Positions 46,455 to 56,640 of a DNA stretch of 64,000 nt are shown one piece after another. The DNA lies in assembly GCF_000380565.1 (NCBI RefSeq), contig NZ_AQYJ01000024.1, forward strand, positions 124,001 through 188,000, in the 5' to 3' direction. The translations under genes and the position numbers were made by a program. Below the pieces are notes generated by a model. It was given only the letters and a program-made list of their open reading frames with translations. It was not told the DNA's origin and searched no databases. Source of the stretch: Microbulbifer variabilis ATCC 700307. GTDB taxonomy: Bacteria > Pseudomonadota > Gammaproteobacteria > Pseudomonadales > Cellvibrionaceae. Positions within the stretch are counted from its first letter, which is position 1. Each line of letters starts with the position of its first letter.

Positions 46455-47321
46455 CTATTGACTGGCGAGGGTGCGGAAGTCTTGTGCATATTCTCTCAAT
46501 GTATTGCTGAGGTGACTTCTTTGCGCTGGGCTGGTACTTAATAATATTTGCTTGGCCAACTCACGTGCTTGCTGTTTGCGTTTCTCTTGTGCCTGTTGAT
46601 ATTGTGGCGACCAGAGCTGCTCTGGATTCAGGAGTAGGCTACGCAGTTTGTCCAGATAATCCGTCGGCTTTGTTCGCAATAACTCCATGGCTTTTGCTTG
46701 CCAGAGTAGCCTTTGCTCACTGCGTTGCATGGGGTTGTATTCCATCTTGGATACCATAGCCGCAATCAGGTTTTTTTGTTCTTCTGTCAGGCTGCCAAGC
46801 CACCGGACGCTTTCCTTGCGGATCTGCTTGTCCCGTTTACGCCGGATTTTTTCTGGGGACTGCTGCCATTTCTTCAGTTTTTTTTGATCTTCTTTCAGAA
46901 GATTGCCTTGTAATTCATCAACTTGCTCATCATTGAGCTGCGCGGCAATAGGCAATAGTAAGTTGTAAGCATTTTCGCTGGCAGAATTTAGGAACAGCTC
47001 AACCTGTTTCTCCACAGGCTCCAACTGAGGATTCTCCAAACCGCCCTCATCAACTCTGTCTGCCAGATTGGTGAGGAAATCGGCGTAGCGGGGTAGCTGT
47101 GTTTGCCGGTGCCACCGGAAGAAGCTTTGTAATGCAGCTTGAAGTTCGCCTTTCTGTATCCTGTCCAGATTAACGTAGTCGTTAGCCTTCCAGCGTATCC
47201 AGTAATCGACGTTGTTGTAGACAAATTGAATACTGGAGCAGCTACTGATTAATAGAAGGGTGACAATTAGCGCGACATTGCGCCAGAAAACAAATGTTGG
47301 CGTACCAGCTGGCTTTGCCAT
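46455..47321 (-). CDS. DUF6279 family lipoprotein
   Basis: A 288-residue putative lipoprotein. The signal sequence ends in the lipobox LISSC, followed by SSIQFVYNNVDYWIRWKANDY, the DUF6279 start. The rest is charged and helical (KKLKKWQQSPEKIRRKRDK). The ATG at 47321 has AGGAAAGAG upstream; the frame extends to 47372 without family support. The role is unknown. Confidence 0.82.
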   Translation of the reverse strand: MAKPAGTPTFVFWRNVALIVTLLLISSCSSIQFVYNNVDYWIRWKANDYVNLDRIQKGELQAALQSFFRWHRQTQLPRYADFLTNLADRVDEGGLENPQLEPVEKQVELFLNSASENAYNLLLPIAAQLNDEQVDELQGNLLKEDQKKLKKWQQSPEKIRRKRDKQIRKESVRWLGSLTEEQKNLIAAMVSKMEYNPMQRSEQRLLWQAKAMELLRTKPTDYLDKLRSLLLNPEQLWSPQYQQAQEKRKQQARELAKQILLSTSPAQRSHLSNTLREYAQDFRTLASQ

Positions 47322-47595
47322 CGACTCTTTCCTGTGGAAATTGTTCGGCCGCTGCCGATGGGTCAATCCCAAGCATAGATGATGAACTATTGGCCTGTGA
47401 TGTGGCGCCTTAAAGATTGTGCATACAGTGAATACAGCACCTTGCTGGCAGGGGTATATGCTAATGGCAAACCATAGTGCTAATTAGGTATGGCCTGTGT
47501 GTGGCCAGCATTTAGACTAGTTGTTGCAGCACTGTTTTTTTGTCCTGTGCAAGGCGCAAAGCCGCGCAAAAATATCATCGCGAGTGGAGTTCGGC

Positions 47596-48594
47596 ATGGC
47601 TACCACCTTAATGGAAGTCGAGGCTCGGGAGGCTCCGGCAAGAATTGCTGAGCAGCTACAGAATAATGCAGGGATTATGGCGTACCTCGGTGAACGCCTG
47701 CGCGCGCAGCCCCCGCGCTTTGTCATGATTGTGGGACGCGGGTCCTCCGATCATGCCGGCGTTTTTGCTAAGTATCTGATTGAAATTGAAACGGGGACGC
47801 CTACCTTTGCTGCGGCACCCTCTGTTTCCAGTGTTTATGGGCGAAAGCTGAAGTTGGAAGGCGCGCTTGTGCTGGTGATATCTCAATCGGGTCGCAGCCC
47901 GGATATCCTTGCCCAGGCACGTATGGCAAAGGAGTGTGGCGCCTTTACCGTGGCATTGGTGAATGATGAGGAGGCGCCGATTGGGGATATTGTCGATCAG
48001 GTGGTCCCTTTAAAGGCAGGGCCGGAAAGGGCTGTGGCGGCAACCAAAAGTTATCTGGCGACTCTGTCTGCTGTTTTGCAGTTGGTGGCATTCTGGACTG
48101 GAGATCAAGCTTTAAAAGAGGCTCTGGAGAAATTGCCGGATACTCTGGAGGCTGCCGTACGCGCGGATATCCAGCTGCGTCCTGAAGATTTGGCTGCGGT
48201 GCAAAATCTGGTAGTACTCGGCAGGGGGCCCGGCTATGGAATCACGCGTGAATTGGCGCTTAAGCTAAAGGAAGTGTGCAACATTCATGCAGAGTCTTTC
48301 TCCAGTGCCGAGTTTTTACATGGCCCTGTCACTTTGGTTGAAGATAAATTGACCGTGGTGAATGTCCCCATTGAAGATGAATCTTTCAGATGCCATAGCG
48401 AACAAATCGATGACATTATCCGGCGGGGCGGTGCCCTGATTAATTTGCATGTGCCGAGTAAAGGTGTGCACCCGCGAGTAGCGCCATTGGCACTATTGCA
48501 GCGCTTTTATATTGATGTTGCCCATGTAGCGGTGAGCCGGGGTATTAATCCAGATGAACCCGCGGGGCTGAAGAAAGTTACCCATACCGTGTAA
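47596..48594 (+). CDS. nagB-II: SIS-domain glucosamine-6-phosphate deaminase, NagB-II type
   Basis: A 332-residue protein with two SIS sugar isomerase domains: IVGRGSSDHAG, VISQSGRSPDIL, VAATKSYLATLSA, LGRGPGYGITRELALKLKEV and ESFSSAEFLHGPV. It resembles the isomerase half of GlmS without the glutaminase half. Next to nagA and a LacI regulator, it probably deaminates and isomerises glucosamine-6-phosphate to fructose-6-phosphate. The ATG at 47596 has GGAG about 6 nt before it. Confidence 0.88.
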   Translation: MATTLMEVEAREAPARIAEQLQNNAGIMAYLGERLRAQPPRFVMIVGRGSSDHAGVFAKYLIEIETGTPTFAAAPSVSSVYGRKLKLEGALVLVISQSGRSPDILAQARMAKECGAFTVALVNDEEAPIGDIVDQVVPLKAGPERAVAATKSYLATLSAVLQLVAFWTGDQALKEALEKLPDTLEAAVRADIQLRPEDLAAVQNLVVLGRGPGYGITRELALKLKEVCNIHAESFSSAEFLHGPVTLVEDKLTVVNVPIEDESFRCHSEQIDDIIRRGGALINLHVPSKGVHPRVAPLALLQRFYIDVAHVAVSRGINPDEPAGLKKVTHTV

Positions 48595-48642
48595 TAATTT
48601 GCCCGTAAACCCGCCGTGGGGAGATTAAGTGAGGAGGGGAGC

Positions 48643-49770
48643 GTGGGTTTTGCCCTGGTAGCAGAGCGATTATTTGATGGTGAGGAGATCCTTGAGGACG
48701 TGGCACTGGTTGTCGGTGATGACGGGCGAATTGTTTCTCTTGGAGGTGTTGCGCCAGCACACGCCCAGTATGTCCACGGCTTGATAGCTCCGGGTCTAGT
48801 GGATATACAGGTTAACGGTGGTGGTGGTGTACTGTTTAATCAGGAGCCGAGTGTCGAGGCACTGCGAACAATAGGGAAAGCTCATGCGCAATTTGGTACC
48901 AGTGCATTTCTCCCCACCTTGATTACTGACCGTCTCGACGTAATGCAGCTCGCTGCCAGTGCAGTCAGCGAGGCCCTTCGGCAGGAAATTCCTGGAGTTA
49001 TCGGTATTCATTTTGAGGGGCCACATCTGAGTGTGCCTAAAAAAGGCACCCATGAGCAATCATTTATTCGCCCTCTGAGTGATGCCGAATGGGCCCTATA
49101 TGCACGCGACGACCTGGGAATAAAAGTTGTTACCCTGGCTCCGGAAACCGTACCGGTGGAGGATATCCATCGGCTGGTATCTATGGGAGTCTGTGTATGC
49201 CTGGGGCACTCCAATTCGGATGGGAAAACCGCGCTTGCTGCGCTGGAAGCCGGAGCGACAGGGTTTACCCACCTATATAACGCCATGTCGCCACTGCACT
49301 CACGCGAACCGGGTATGGTGGGCACAGCCTTGATCAGGGATGAGGCCTGGTGTGGCTTGATCGCCGATGGTCATCACGTTTGTGTCGAAGCAATGAAACT
49401 TGCCTTAAAGGCCAAGCCCCGAGGCAAATTAATATTGGTTACTGATGCGATGCCTTTGGTGGGCAGTGATGCGCTTAGTTTTCCACTGTTTGATCGGGTG
49501 GTGACTCGGGAGAGAGATAAGCTGACCTCCAGTACCGGGGAACTGGCCGGCTCGCACTTGGATATGATTGGTGCAGTACGCAATATTTGTCGCTGGTGTC
49601 ATTTGAAGATTGAAGAGGGGTTGCGCATGGCAAGCCTCTACCCAGCGCAGTTCCTGGGCCTGCATATGGGCAGAATCTCACTTGGCAGTAGAGCTGACAT
49701 GATCCTGCTTGATAAAGATATACAGGTACAGAAAACCTGGATTGGCGGTTACCAGGTTTTTACCAGGTAA
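48643..49770 (+). CDS. nagA: N-acetylglucosamine-6-phosphate deacetylase NagA
   Basis: A 375-residue amidohydrolase removing acetate from GlcNAc-6-P. Motifs: APGLVDIQVNGGGG, GIHFEGPHLS (metal Glu), CLGHSNSDGKTA and THLYNAMSPLHSREPG (metal His), and the catalytic Asp in LVTDAMPLVG. The GTG at 48643 directly follows a strong GAGGAGGGGA site and is preferred to the GTG at 48616. It lies downstream of nagB-II in an operon. Confidence 0.92.
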   Translation: MGFALVAERLFDGEEILEDVALVVGDDGRIVSLGGVAPAHAQYVHGLIAPGLVDIQVNGGGGVLFNQEPSVEALRTIGKAHAQFGTSAFLPTLITDRLDVMQLAASAVSEALRQEIPGVIGIHFEGPHLSVPKKGTHEQSFIRPLSDAEWALYARDDLGIKVVTLAPETVPVEDIHRLVSMGVCVCLGHSNSDGKTALAALEAGATGFTHLYNAMSPLHSREPGMVGTALIRDEAWCGLIADGHHVCVEAMKLALKAKPRGKLILVTDAMPLVGSDALSFPLFDRVVTRERDKLTSSTGELAGSHLDMIGAVRNICRWCHLKIEEGLRMASLYPAQFLGLHMGRISLGSRADMILLDKDIQVQKTWIGGYQVFTR

Positions 49771-49797
49771 CCTCAGTGTTTGCTGAATTGGGAGGAG

Positions 49798-50883
49798 TCA
49801 TCTTCTGGCATTTTTTTGCGGAGCGGCTCCAGTGGATTCACGCACGACCAGCTTTGGGGTGAAGTAGCAGCCAGTATTGCTTTTCTGCTTAGTTGATTTT
49901 GCGCCATTCTTTTCTTTTATGCCCTTTTCCTCACAGCTCTTGAAGTGAATACGCTCCAGGGCCAGTTCCGCTGCGCGCTGGGCGATTTCCTCGTTAGGCT
50001 GGTGAGCGGTGGTGAGTTTTGGCCATGTTTGGCGTGAAAAAGGGCTATCCTCAAAACCGGCAATAGACAGCTGTTCTGGAACGTCAATATTGAGCATGCG
50101 TGCCGCAAACAGTGCGCCAGCGGCAATCTCATCATTGCCGGCAAAAATTGCTGTCGGCGGTTCGGCAGACTGCAACAGCTTAGTGGCACTTTTTACGCCG
50201 GAATCAAAAGAGTATTCCCCCTGTTCAACTAGCTGCTCATCGAAAGGTAATCCAGCATTTTGGAGGGCCTTCTTGTAGCCCTCCAGGCGTCCCTGGGTGG
50301 AAAAGTGCTCAGTACCCCCGCTTAGGTAAGCAACGCGTTTGTGCCCAAAATCCAGCAGGTGTTGCGTGATTGCAAAAGCGGCGGCGGTGTCATCGATCAG
50401 GATGCAATTACTTTCCGCCACTTTGTGGCCGTGAGATGAGACAATACGTACAAACTCTACATCCATAGCTTTGAGCGTATTGATTACCTCCTGGCTTTCT
50501 GAAAATGGGGGGGTTAGCACCAGTCCCGCGACTCTGCTCTGCTCCACCAGGCGGCGCAACTCCTCATGAATGGTACTGGATTGGGCATTGCTGGGGTGTA
50601 TCAGCAATTCGTAGCCCTGTGCCCGACACGCATCGAGTATGCCATTTTGCATATCGATGACGTAGTAAGCGTTGGGATTATCGTAGATAAAACCGATTGA
50701 GTAAGAGTGTGTTCCGGCCAGGTTGCGTGCAGCCAGATTGGGGCGGTAATTCAGTGCTTCCACCACCTCGAGAACCCGCGCTCTGGTGCTTGAGCGAACT
50801 GAGGGTTCATTGTTTATGACCCGTGAGACGGTCTTTATCGATACGCCGGCTCGCTCCGCCACGTCATTGATAGTGACTTTCAT
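49798..50883 (-). CDS. LacI-family transcriptional regulator
   Basis: A 361-residue regulator. The N-terminal HTH (TINDVAERAGVSIKTVSRVIN) and hinge (YRPNLAARNLAG) are typical, followed by a periplasmic-binding-protein-like effector domain. The C-terminus carries a Lys-rich extension (EEKGIKEKNGAKSTKQKSN). It is convergent with nagA and divergent from edd. It may control GlcNAc use or the Entner-Doudoroff genes; the sequence does not decide between them. Confidence 0.9.
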   Translation of the reverse strand: MKVTINDVAERAGVSIKTVSRVINNEPSVRSSTRARVLEVVEALNYRPNLAARNLAGTHSYSIGFIYDNPNAYYVIDMQNGILDACRAQGYELLIHPSNAQSSTIHEELRRLVEQSRVAGLVLTPPFSESQEVINTLKAMDVEFVRIVSSHGHKVAESNCILIDDTAAAFAITQHLLDFGHKRVAYLSGGTEHFSTQGRLEGYKKALQNAGLPFDEQLVEQGEYSFDSGVKSATKLLQSAEPPTAIFAGNDEIAAGALFAARMLNIDVPEQLSIAGFEDSPFSRQTWPKLTTAHQPNEEIAQRAAELALERIHFKSCEEKGIKEKNGAKSTKQKSNTGCYFTPKLVVRESTGAAPQKNARR

Positions 50884-51053
50884 TGATATCGATCCTTCCT
50901 GCGGGAACTCTCCCTTGAGACTGCCTGGTTACTAGTTTGGCAGTAGTTGGCCCTCTGCCTCCACCAGGCAAAGATTCTAGCAGTGCCTTACCGTCATTCA
51001 CCGTTCAGGTGTCAGAGCCTTTTTTGGCTCACTCTGTGAATACCTTTAGTTTG

Positions 51054-51068
51054 TGTAAATTTCTTACA
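51054..51068. promoter_or_regulatory. HexR-like box 1
   Basis: TGTAAATTTCTTACA, a 15-bp inverted repeat (TGTAA/TTACA arms). It fits the TGTAA-N5-TTACA pattern I recall for HexR, the gammaproteobacterial regulator of edd, zwf and gap. It lies about 635 bp before edd. Confidence 0.5.
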
Positions 51069-51211
51069 GTTTGACTGCTGTGTCGATAGTAGCGACTTTG
51101 ATTAACTCGCCGTTACTCCCTTTAAGATTGGTATTTTAGAGGTGTATGACGCCATTTTTAATGTACTTAGCTCTTTCTCCTGAATTCTATGTGTGAGTAC
51201 TTGAATTTTTT

Positions 51212-51226
51212 TGTAGTTTTACTACA
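51212..51226. promoter_or_regulatory. HexR-like box 2
   Basis: TGTAGTTTTACTACA, a 15-bp inverted repeat with perfect 6-bp arms. It matches the recalled HexR consensus TGTARTWWWAYTACA, and lies about 475 bp before edd. Confidence 0.6.
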
Positions 51227-51702
51227 TAATTGGCGCAAATTAAGGTTGGGCTGCCTTTAAGTGGGTTTTGGAGGTTCGCTGGGCGTTAAAAGCTTCTACC
51301 CCGGAACAGGGGAGGAGGTGGCTGCCACATAGCCCAACTAACATGCGAGCTGGCCAAGCTGAATATTGCAGGCTGTGGAGTTTTGGTCGGAAAGTGGATG
51401 GTTTTCAGTAAAACGGTGCTCTTAGAGGCTAGGAACTGGTCTCTTAGTTACAAACCTATTTTTTTTATGAAATAAATTTTTAATCTTTATCGCAGTGGCG
51501 CAAATAGATTTTTTTACTTTTAGCGCTGTTGCCGGGTGATAGATCTGCAGCCGCACTACAACCGAATAGTTGGGATGGGACTCCCTCAATTGGACTGCTT
51601 ATTCAAGGATGGATGTTTAGCGGTGGTTGAAATATCGCCGGAGTACGACCTGGGCTAATTGGGCCTTTGTCGGTGTTAAAGCAAAATTAATACGGAATAG
51701 TC

Positions 51703-53520
51703 ATGGTTCACAGCAAGGTTCAGGCAGTTACCGATCGCATAACCCGGCGGAGCGAGGAAACCCGTGCCCAATATTTGGCACAGGTTGAAAAAGCGCATAT
51801 TGAGGGCCGGGCGGCTGCGCACCTGTCGTGTGGCAATTTGGCCCATGCAATTGCGGCCTCTCCAGAAAAGGAAAAGCAGCTTATCGCCTCAGGGCGAGGC
51901 CCTAATCTGGGGATTGTAACCGCCTATAACGATATGCTTTCAGCGCACCAGCCCTACGGTACCTATCCCGCACGCCTCAAAGAAGCAGCGGCTCGTCATG
52001 GTGCCACTGCCCAGGTAGCAGGGGGGGTGCCCGCCATGTGTGATGGTGTCACCCAGGGGCGCCCGGGTATGGAGCTGAGCCTTTTTTCCCGCGATGTGAT
52101 TGCCATGTCCACAGCCGTAGCCCTGTCCCATGATGTATTTGAGGGCGCTATGTTCCTCGGCATTTGTGACAAGATTGTGCCCGGCCTGGTGATAGGTGCC
52201 CTGGCCTTCGGTCACTTGCCATCCATTTTTATTCCTGCAGGCCCAATGCCTACGGGGCTTTCCAATGCAGAAAAAGTTCGAGTGCGTCAGCTCTATGCTG
52301 AGGGCAAGGTTGGTCGTGAAGAATTACTGGAAGCGGAGAGCGCCTCTTATCACAGTGCTGGTACTTGTACTTTCTATGGCACCGCCAACAGCAATCAGAT
52401 GCTAGTGGAAATTATGGGGCTGCAGTTACCAGGCAGTTCTTTTGTTAATCCGGGGACTGGTCTGCGTGATGCCCTGAATGAAGCCGCGGTGGCGCAGCTA
52501 GCCCAAATTACTGAGCCCAGCCAGCACACACCAATCGCTAAAATTCTTACCGAAAAGGCTTTTGTAAATGGTGTAGTTGGCCTTCTGGCTACAGGCGGCT
52601 CTACCAATCATACCTTACACCTAGTAGCTATGGCCCGCGCCGCAGGTATTCAGCTGACCTGGCAGGATATGGCAGATCTCTCTGAAGTGGTGCCCTTGCT
52701 GTGTCATGTTTATCCGAATGGCAGTGCTGATATCAACCACTTTGCTGCGGCTGGTGGTATGCAATTCCTGATTCGTGAGCTGCTCTCCGCGGGGCTCCTG
52801 CACGGCGATGTACACACAGTACTGGGCGACACCGGACTCAAACCCTATTGCAATGACCCCTTCTTTAACGATGCGGGTGATGGTGTGGTATGGCGTCCAA
52901 CTGCGGAAGAGAGTGGCGATACTTCCGTTATTCGCCCGGTTAGTGATCCTTTCTCTCACCACGGTGGCCTGCAGTTGCTCGAGGGTAATCTGGGACGCAG
53001 CGTGATTAAGGTATCGGCGATTAAGCCGCAGCACCTCAAAGTCAAAGCCCCCGCAATTGTCCTGCATAACCAGGATGAACTGTTGGAGAGGTTCAAAGCA
53101 GGTGAGTTGGAACGGGATTTTGTTGCGGTTGTGCGCTTTCAGGGCCCTCAGGCTAATGGCATGCCGGAATTGCACAAATTAACTCCGACTTTGGGGGTGT
53201 TGCAAGACCGCGGTTTTAAAGTAGCACTTGTTACCGATGGGCGCATGTCAGGAGCTTCGGGGAAAGTACCTGCAGCTATTCATATGTCACCAGAAGCGGT
53301 TGAAGGTGGCCCCATCGCCAAGGTACGCGATGGCGATATTATCGAGCTGAATTCGGAGGCTGGTGTTCTGCAGGTACATGTGGATGAAGCGGAATTTGCC
53401 GCACGTGAAGCTGCACAGTGTGATCTGTCTGAAAATGCACGGGGCATGGGTCGAGAACTCTTTGCCAATATGCGCGCGATCGCCAGTGGTGCAGAGAGCG
53501 GTGCCAGTATTCTTTACTAA
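51703..53520 (+). CDS. edd: Phosphogluconate dehydratase Edd
   Basis: A 605-residue [4Fe-4S] dehydratase that converts 6-phosphogluconate to KDPG. Motifs: [61 protein letters not shown] and [16 protein letters not shown], covering the IlvD/Edd signatures and cluster Cys residues. First gene of the edd-zwf-pgl-eda set, 51 bp before zwf. Confidence 0.97.
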   Translation: MVHSKVQAVTDRITRRSEETRAQYLAQVEKAHIEGRAAAHLSCGNLAHAIAASPEKEKQLIASGRGPNLGIVTAYNDMLSAHQPYGTYPARLKEAAARHGATAQVAGGVPAMCDGVTQGRPGMELSLFSRDVIAMSTAVALSHDVFEGAMFLGICDKIVPGLVIGALAFGHLPSIFIPAGPMPTGLSNAEKVRVRQLYAEGKVGREELLEAESASYHSAGTCTFYGTANSNQMLVEIMGLQLPGSSFVNPGTGLRDALNEAAVAQLAQITEPSQHTPIAKILTEKAFVNGVVGLLATGGSTNHTLHLVAMARAAGIQLTWQDMADLSEVVPLLCHVYPNGSADINHFAAAGGMQFLIRELLSAGLLHGDVHTVLGDTGLKPYCNDPFFNDAGDGVVWRPTAEESGDTSVIRPVSDPFSHHGGLQLLEGNLGRSVIKVSAIKPQHLKVKAPAIVLHNQDELLERFKAGELERDFVAVVRFQGPQANGMPELHKLTPTLGVLQDRGFKVALVTDGRMSGASGKVPAAIHMSPEAVEGGPIAKVRDGDIIELNSEAGVLQVHVDEAEFAAREAAQCDLSENARGMGRELFANMRAIASGAESGASILY

Positions 53521-53571
53521 TTAACGCGGTGCTTATTGGCACTGCAGAAATACGAGCTTAGAGCGAAATTT

Positions 53572-55032
53572 ATGCTTAACCCTTTTGATATGGTGTTGTT
53601 TGGTGGCGGTGGCGATCTTGCGTTGCGCAAGTTAATACCAGCCCTGTACCGCGCATACAGGGAGGGCAGCCTGGTGAATGGTTGCCGTGTTCTTCCCGTA
53701 TGTCGCCGCCGGGAAGATGCCGATCAATATTTAACGACTGCTCACCAAGCGCTAAAGCAGTACTTGCGTGAAGGTGAGTACAGTGATTCCAGTTGGGATG
53801 GCTTTAGCCAACTGCTGCGTCCAATAGCATTGGATATCGCTGTTCCCAATGAGCAGTGGGAGCATCTGGCAGATATTCTCGGTACAGATCCCGAGCGGGT
53901 ACGTATTTTTTACCTGGCAATTCCTCCTGCGGTATTTGGTCCCTGCTGTGAAAACCTCTCTATCAAGGGATTGATTAGCAAAAACTCCCGAGTAGTTGTT
54001 GAGAAACCCTTGGGTTATAACGCGCAGACCTCTGACGAAATTAATAGCAAGATTGCCAGTTACTTCCCGGAAAATAATATTTTCCGCATTGACCACTACC
54101 TGGGTAAGGAAACTGTACAAAACCTGCTGGCGCTGCGTTTCAGCAATGTACTGTTTGAGCACTTGTGGGATGCCAAGAGCATTGATCATATCCAGATTAG
54201 TATTTCTGAAACCGTTGGTCTCGAAGGTCGCGCCGGTTTTTATGACGAAACCGGAGCCTTACGCGATATGGTGCAAAACCACCTGTTGCAGTTGTTGTGC
54301 CTGATTGCAATGGAATCGCCTAATACCATGTCCGCAAAAAATATCCGTGCGGAAAAAATTAAAGTGCTGGAAGCTTTGCGCCCACTTACCGGATTGGAAG
54401 TGGACAAAAATGTAGTTCGTGGACAGTACATAGCTGGTGACATTGATGGACAGCAAGTGCCTGGATATCTGGATGAACTGGAAGGCGGTGTCAGTTCCAC
54501 GGAAACATTTGTCGCAATCCAGGCGCATATCGATAGTTGGCGTTGGGCTGGCGTGCCTTTCTATTTGCGGACTGGCAAGCGTATGGAAAAACGTTGTGCA
54601 GAAATTGTGGTGCAGTACAAAAACGTATCCCACCACGTCTATGACGAAAGCGCCGGCAAAGTTATTCCCAATCGCCTGGTTATTCGCCTGCAGCCCGAAG
54701 AGAGCATCAAGTTGGTGCTAATGGCCAAGAAAATGGACAGCCTTACTACTGAACTACAGCCAGCGGAACTGAATTTAACTCTTTCGGATACTTACGACAG
54801 CTTCCACAGCGATGCCTACAAACGTTTGATGCTGGATGCAGCGGCGAATAATTCGGCTCTGTTTATTCACCGTGATGAAGTGGCAGCAGCCTGGGCTTGG
54901 GTCGATCCAATTATTGAACACTGGCGAGAGACTAATAACCAGCCAAAAGATTATATCGCTGGTAGCTGGGGTCCGAAGGAATCTAGTGAATTACTGGCCC
55001 GTAGTGGCCGTCACTGGTTTAACGCCAAGTAA
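53572..55032 (+). CDS. zwf: Glucose-6-phosphate dehydrogenase Zwf
   Basis: A 486-residue enzyme giving 6-phosphogluconolactone with NADP reduction. The cofactor loop reads VLFGGGGDLALRKL (one Gly where GASGDLA is usual), the active-site motif is FRIDHYLGKETVQN, and VVVEKPLGYN binds substrate. The ATG at 53572 fits the family start; the longer frame to 53536 is less likely. It is followed by pgl. Confidence 0.96.
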   Translation: MLNPFDMVLFGGGGDLALRKLIPALYRAYREGSLVNGCRVLPVCRRREDADQYLTTAHQALKQYLREGEYSDSSWDGFSQLLRPIALDIAVPNEQWEHLADILGTDPERVRIFYLAIPPAVFGPCCENLSIKGLISKNSRVVVEKPLGYNAQTSDEINSKIASYFPENNIFRIDHYLGKETVQNLLALRFSNVLFEHLWDAKSIDHIQISISETVGLEGRAGFYDETGALRDMVQNHLLQLLCLIAMESPNTMSAKNIRAEKIKVLEALRPLTGLEVDKNVVRGQYIAGDIDGQQVPGYLDELEGGVSSTETFVAIQAHIDSWRWAGVPFYLRTGKRMEKRCAEIVVQYKNVSHHVYDESAGKVIPNRLVIRLQPEESIKLVLMAKKMDSLTTELQPAELNLTLSDTYDSFHSDAYKRLMLDAAANNSALFIHRDEVAAAWAWVDPIIEHWRETNNQPKDYIAGSWGPKESSELLARSGRHWFNAK

Positions 55033-55092
55033 TGATTATGGGGTATGACTGGCTAAATGCGGGCATGTCTCCTCTAAAAAATGGAAATCTCC

Positions 55093-55803
55093 ATGGCTGA
55101 AGAAAAATTTTACTCAGATCGAGAACGCCTGGTGCAGGCACTGGTTCACGACTGCGCCAGTGAGCTGCAAAAAGGTATAAAAGATCGAGGGCAGGCCACA
55201 TTTCTGGTTTCTGGTGGTAGTACTCCTGAACCGGTTTATCGGGAGCTTTCCAAGCGCCCTTTGCCCTGGTCAAAGATAACCGCCGCCCTGGTAGATGAAC
55301 GCTGGGTAGATAAATCCCACAGTGGTAGTAACCAAGCATTTATTGAAAACAGTTTAATTCAAAATAATGCGGCGGAAGCCACTTTGTTGGGCATGAAGAA
55401 TCTACATGCCACTGCTGCTCAGGGTGAGGCTGATTGCGAGCGCGCTTATGCCGAGCTGTGGCGCCCTTTCGATATTTGCATTCTGGGAATGGGTAGTGAT
55501 GGTCATACCGCCTCACTATTTCCCCATGCACAAGGTCTTGAGGATGCTTTGAGTCCAGATTCTGAAAAATTATGCAGTGCAATTACCGCTAAGCAGAGTG
55601 AGGTTACCGGTACAAATACCGAGCGCATGACATTGACTTTGAGTGCAATTTTACAGGCTAAAAATATCAAACTGCTAATTACTGGTGAAGAAAAACTCAA
55701 AGTTTATCGTGAGGCTTTACTAGGCAGTGATGAGATGGAAATGCCGGTGCGCAGTATCCTCAAACAGGGGCTGAAACCAGTCACTGTCTATTGGGCACCT
55801 TAA
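55093..55803 (+). CDS. pgl: 6-phosphogluconolactonase Pgl
   Basis: A 236-residue hydrolase of the NagB-like fold. Motifs FLVSGGSTPEPVYRELS, AALVDERWVD and ICILGMGSDGHTASLFPHA are characteristic. The ATG at 55093 has GGAAA 6 nt upstream; the ATG at 55081 is an alternative. It lies 60 bp after zwf and 20 bp before eda. Confidence 0.95.
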   Translation: MAEEKFYSDRERLVQALVHDCASELQKGIKDRGQATFLVSGGSTPEPVYRELSKRPLPWSKITAALVDERWVDKSHSGSNQAFIENSLIQNNAAEATLLGMKNLHATAAQGEADCERAYAELWRPFDICILGMGSDGHTASLFPHAQGLEDALSPDSEKLCSAITAKQSEVTGTNTERMTLTLSAILQAKNIKLLITGEEKLKVYREALLGSDEMEMPVRSILKQGLKPVTVYWAP

Positions 55804-55823
55804 CGAACGATTGGAATTGATTG

Positions 55824-56453
55824 ATGCAGAAGAATATCGCCGACATTTTGCAGGCTGCTGGCGTTGTCCCAGTGCTGGTTATAGAACAGGTTGAAGATGC
55901 TCTACCTTTAGCTACGGCACTGCTTGAAGGTGGTTTGAATGTTCTTGAGGTGACTTTGCGCACAGAGGCTGCGCTTGGTGCTGTGGAGCAAATTGCCAAG
56001 CATTTACCAGAGGCACATGTGGGGACAGGCACTGTATTAAATAGCGATGACCTGCGTCGATCCACTGATGCCGGAGCCGGTTTTATGGTTAGCCCCGGAG
56101 CTACAGAGCAATTGCTGTCCGCGGCTGATGGTAGCGATGTGCCGTTGTTGCCTGGCGCAGCCAGTGCATCCGAGGTAATGCGCCTTTTTGAACGCGGCTA
56201 TAGGTACCAGAAATTTTTCCCGGCCCAGGCCGCCGGCGGTGTGCCCATGTTGAAATCTCTCGCGGGGCCACTGGCTGAAGTCCGATTCTGCCCAACCGGA
56301 GGAGTTAGCCCGGATAATGCAGCGGACTATCTGGCCCTGAATAATGTGGTTTGTGTGGGGGGGTCCTGGATGGCATCCAGTAGCCTGGTACGCGAGAAGA
56401 ACTGGGCTGAGATTACCCGCCTGTCAAAGCAGGCTGCGACATTGAAGTCTTGA
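55824..56453 (+). CDS. eda: KDPG aldolase Eda
   Basis: A 209-residue class I aldolase splitting KDPG to pyruvate and glyceraldehyde-3-phosphate. GGLNVLEVTLRTEAAL holds the catalytic Glu, and the Schiff-base Lys lies in RYQKFFPAQAAGG. Completes the Entner-Doudoroff steps encoded here. Confidence 0.96.
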   Translation: MQKNIADILQAAGVVPVLVIEQVEDALPLATALLEGGLNVLEVTLRTEAALGAVEQIAKHLPEAHVGTGTVLNSDDLRRSTDAGAGFMVSPGATEQLLSAADGSDVPLLPGAASASEVMRLFERGYRYQKFFPAQAAGGVPMLKSLAGPLAEVRFCPTGGVSPDNAADYLALNNVVCVGGSWMASSSLVREKNWAEITRLSKQAATLKS

Positions 56454-56454
56454 C

Positions 56455-56480
56455 CTAGCACTGACCTGGACTGGTGCTAG
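56455..56480 (+). terminator. Weak hairpin after eda
   Basis: Arms CTAGCAC (56455-56461) and GTGCTAG (56474-56480), then a T-rich stretch after about 14 nt. It may partly end the edd-eda transcript before gapA. Confidence 0.35.
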
Positions 56481-56640
56481 CTCCTGAAGAAATGATTTTT
56501 TTATTTGCAGGAGTGATCGTCCAGCAAGTTATGGATGGCTTGTTACATTTCCGAGTTAATTGTCACAAACGTTCGGTAAGGTGCATCCGTTGATGGGTGC
56601 AGCATGGAAAACCAGAAGCTAATAAACAGGGTAAAGCCAG

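Larger units (their letters stand above)
50884..51702. promoter_or_regulatory. Long divergent control region of the LacI gene and edd
   Basis: About 820 bp without a gene between the LacI-family gene and edd. It contains two HexR-like inverted repeats (listed separately). No LacI-type palindrome could be singled out by eye. Confidence 0.55.
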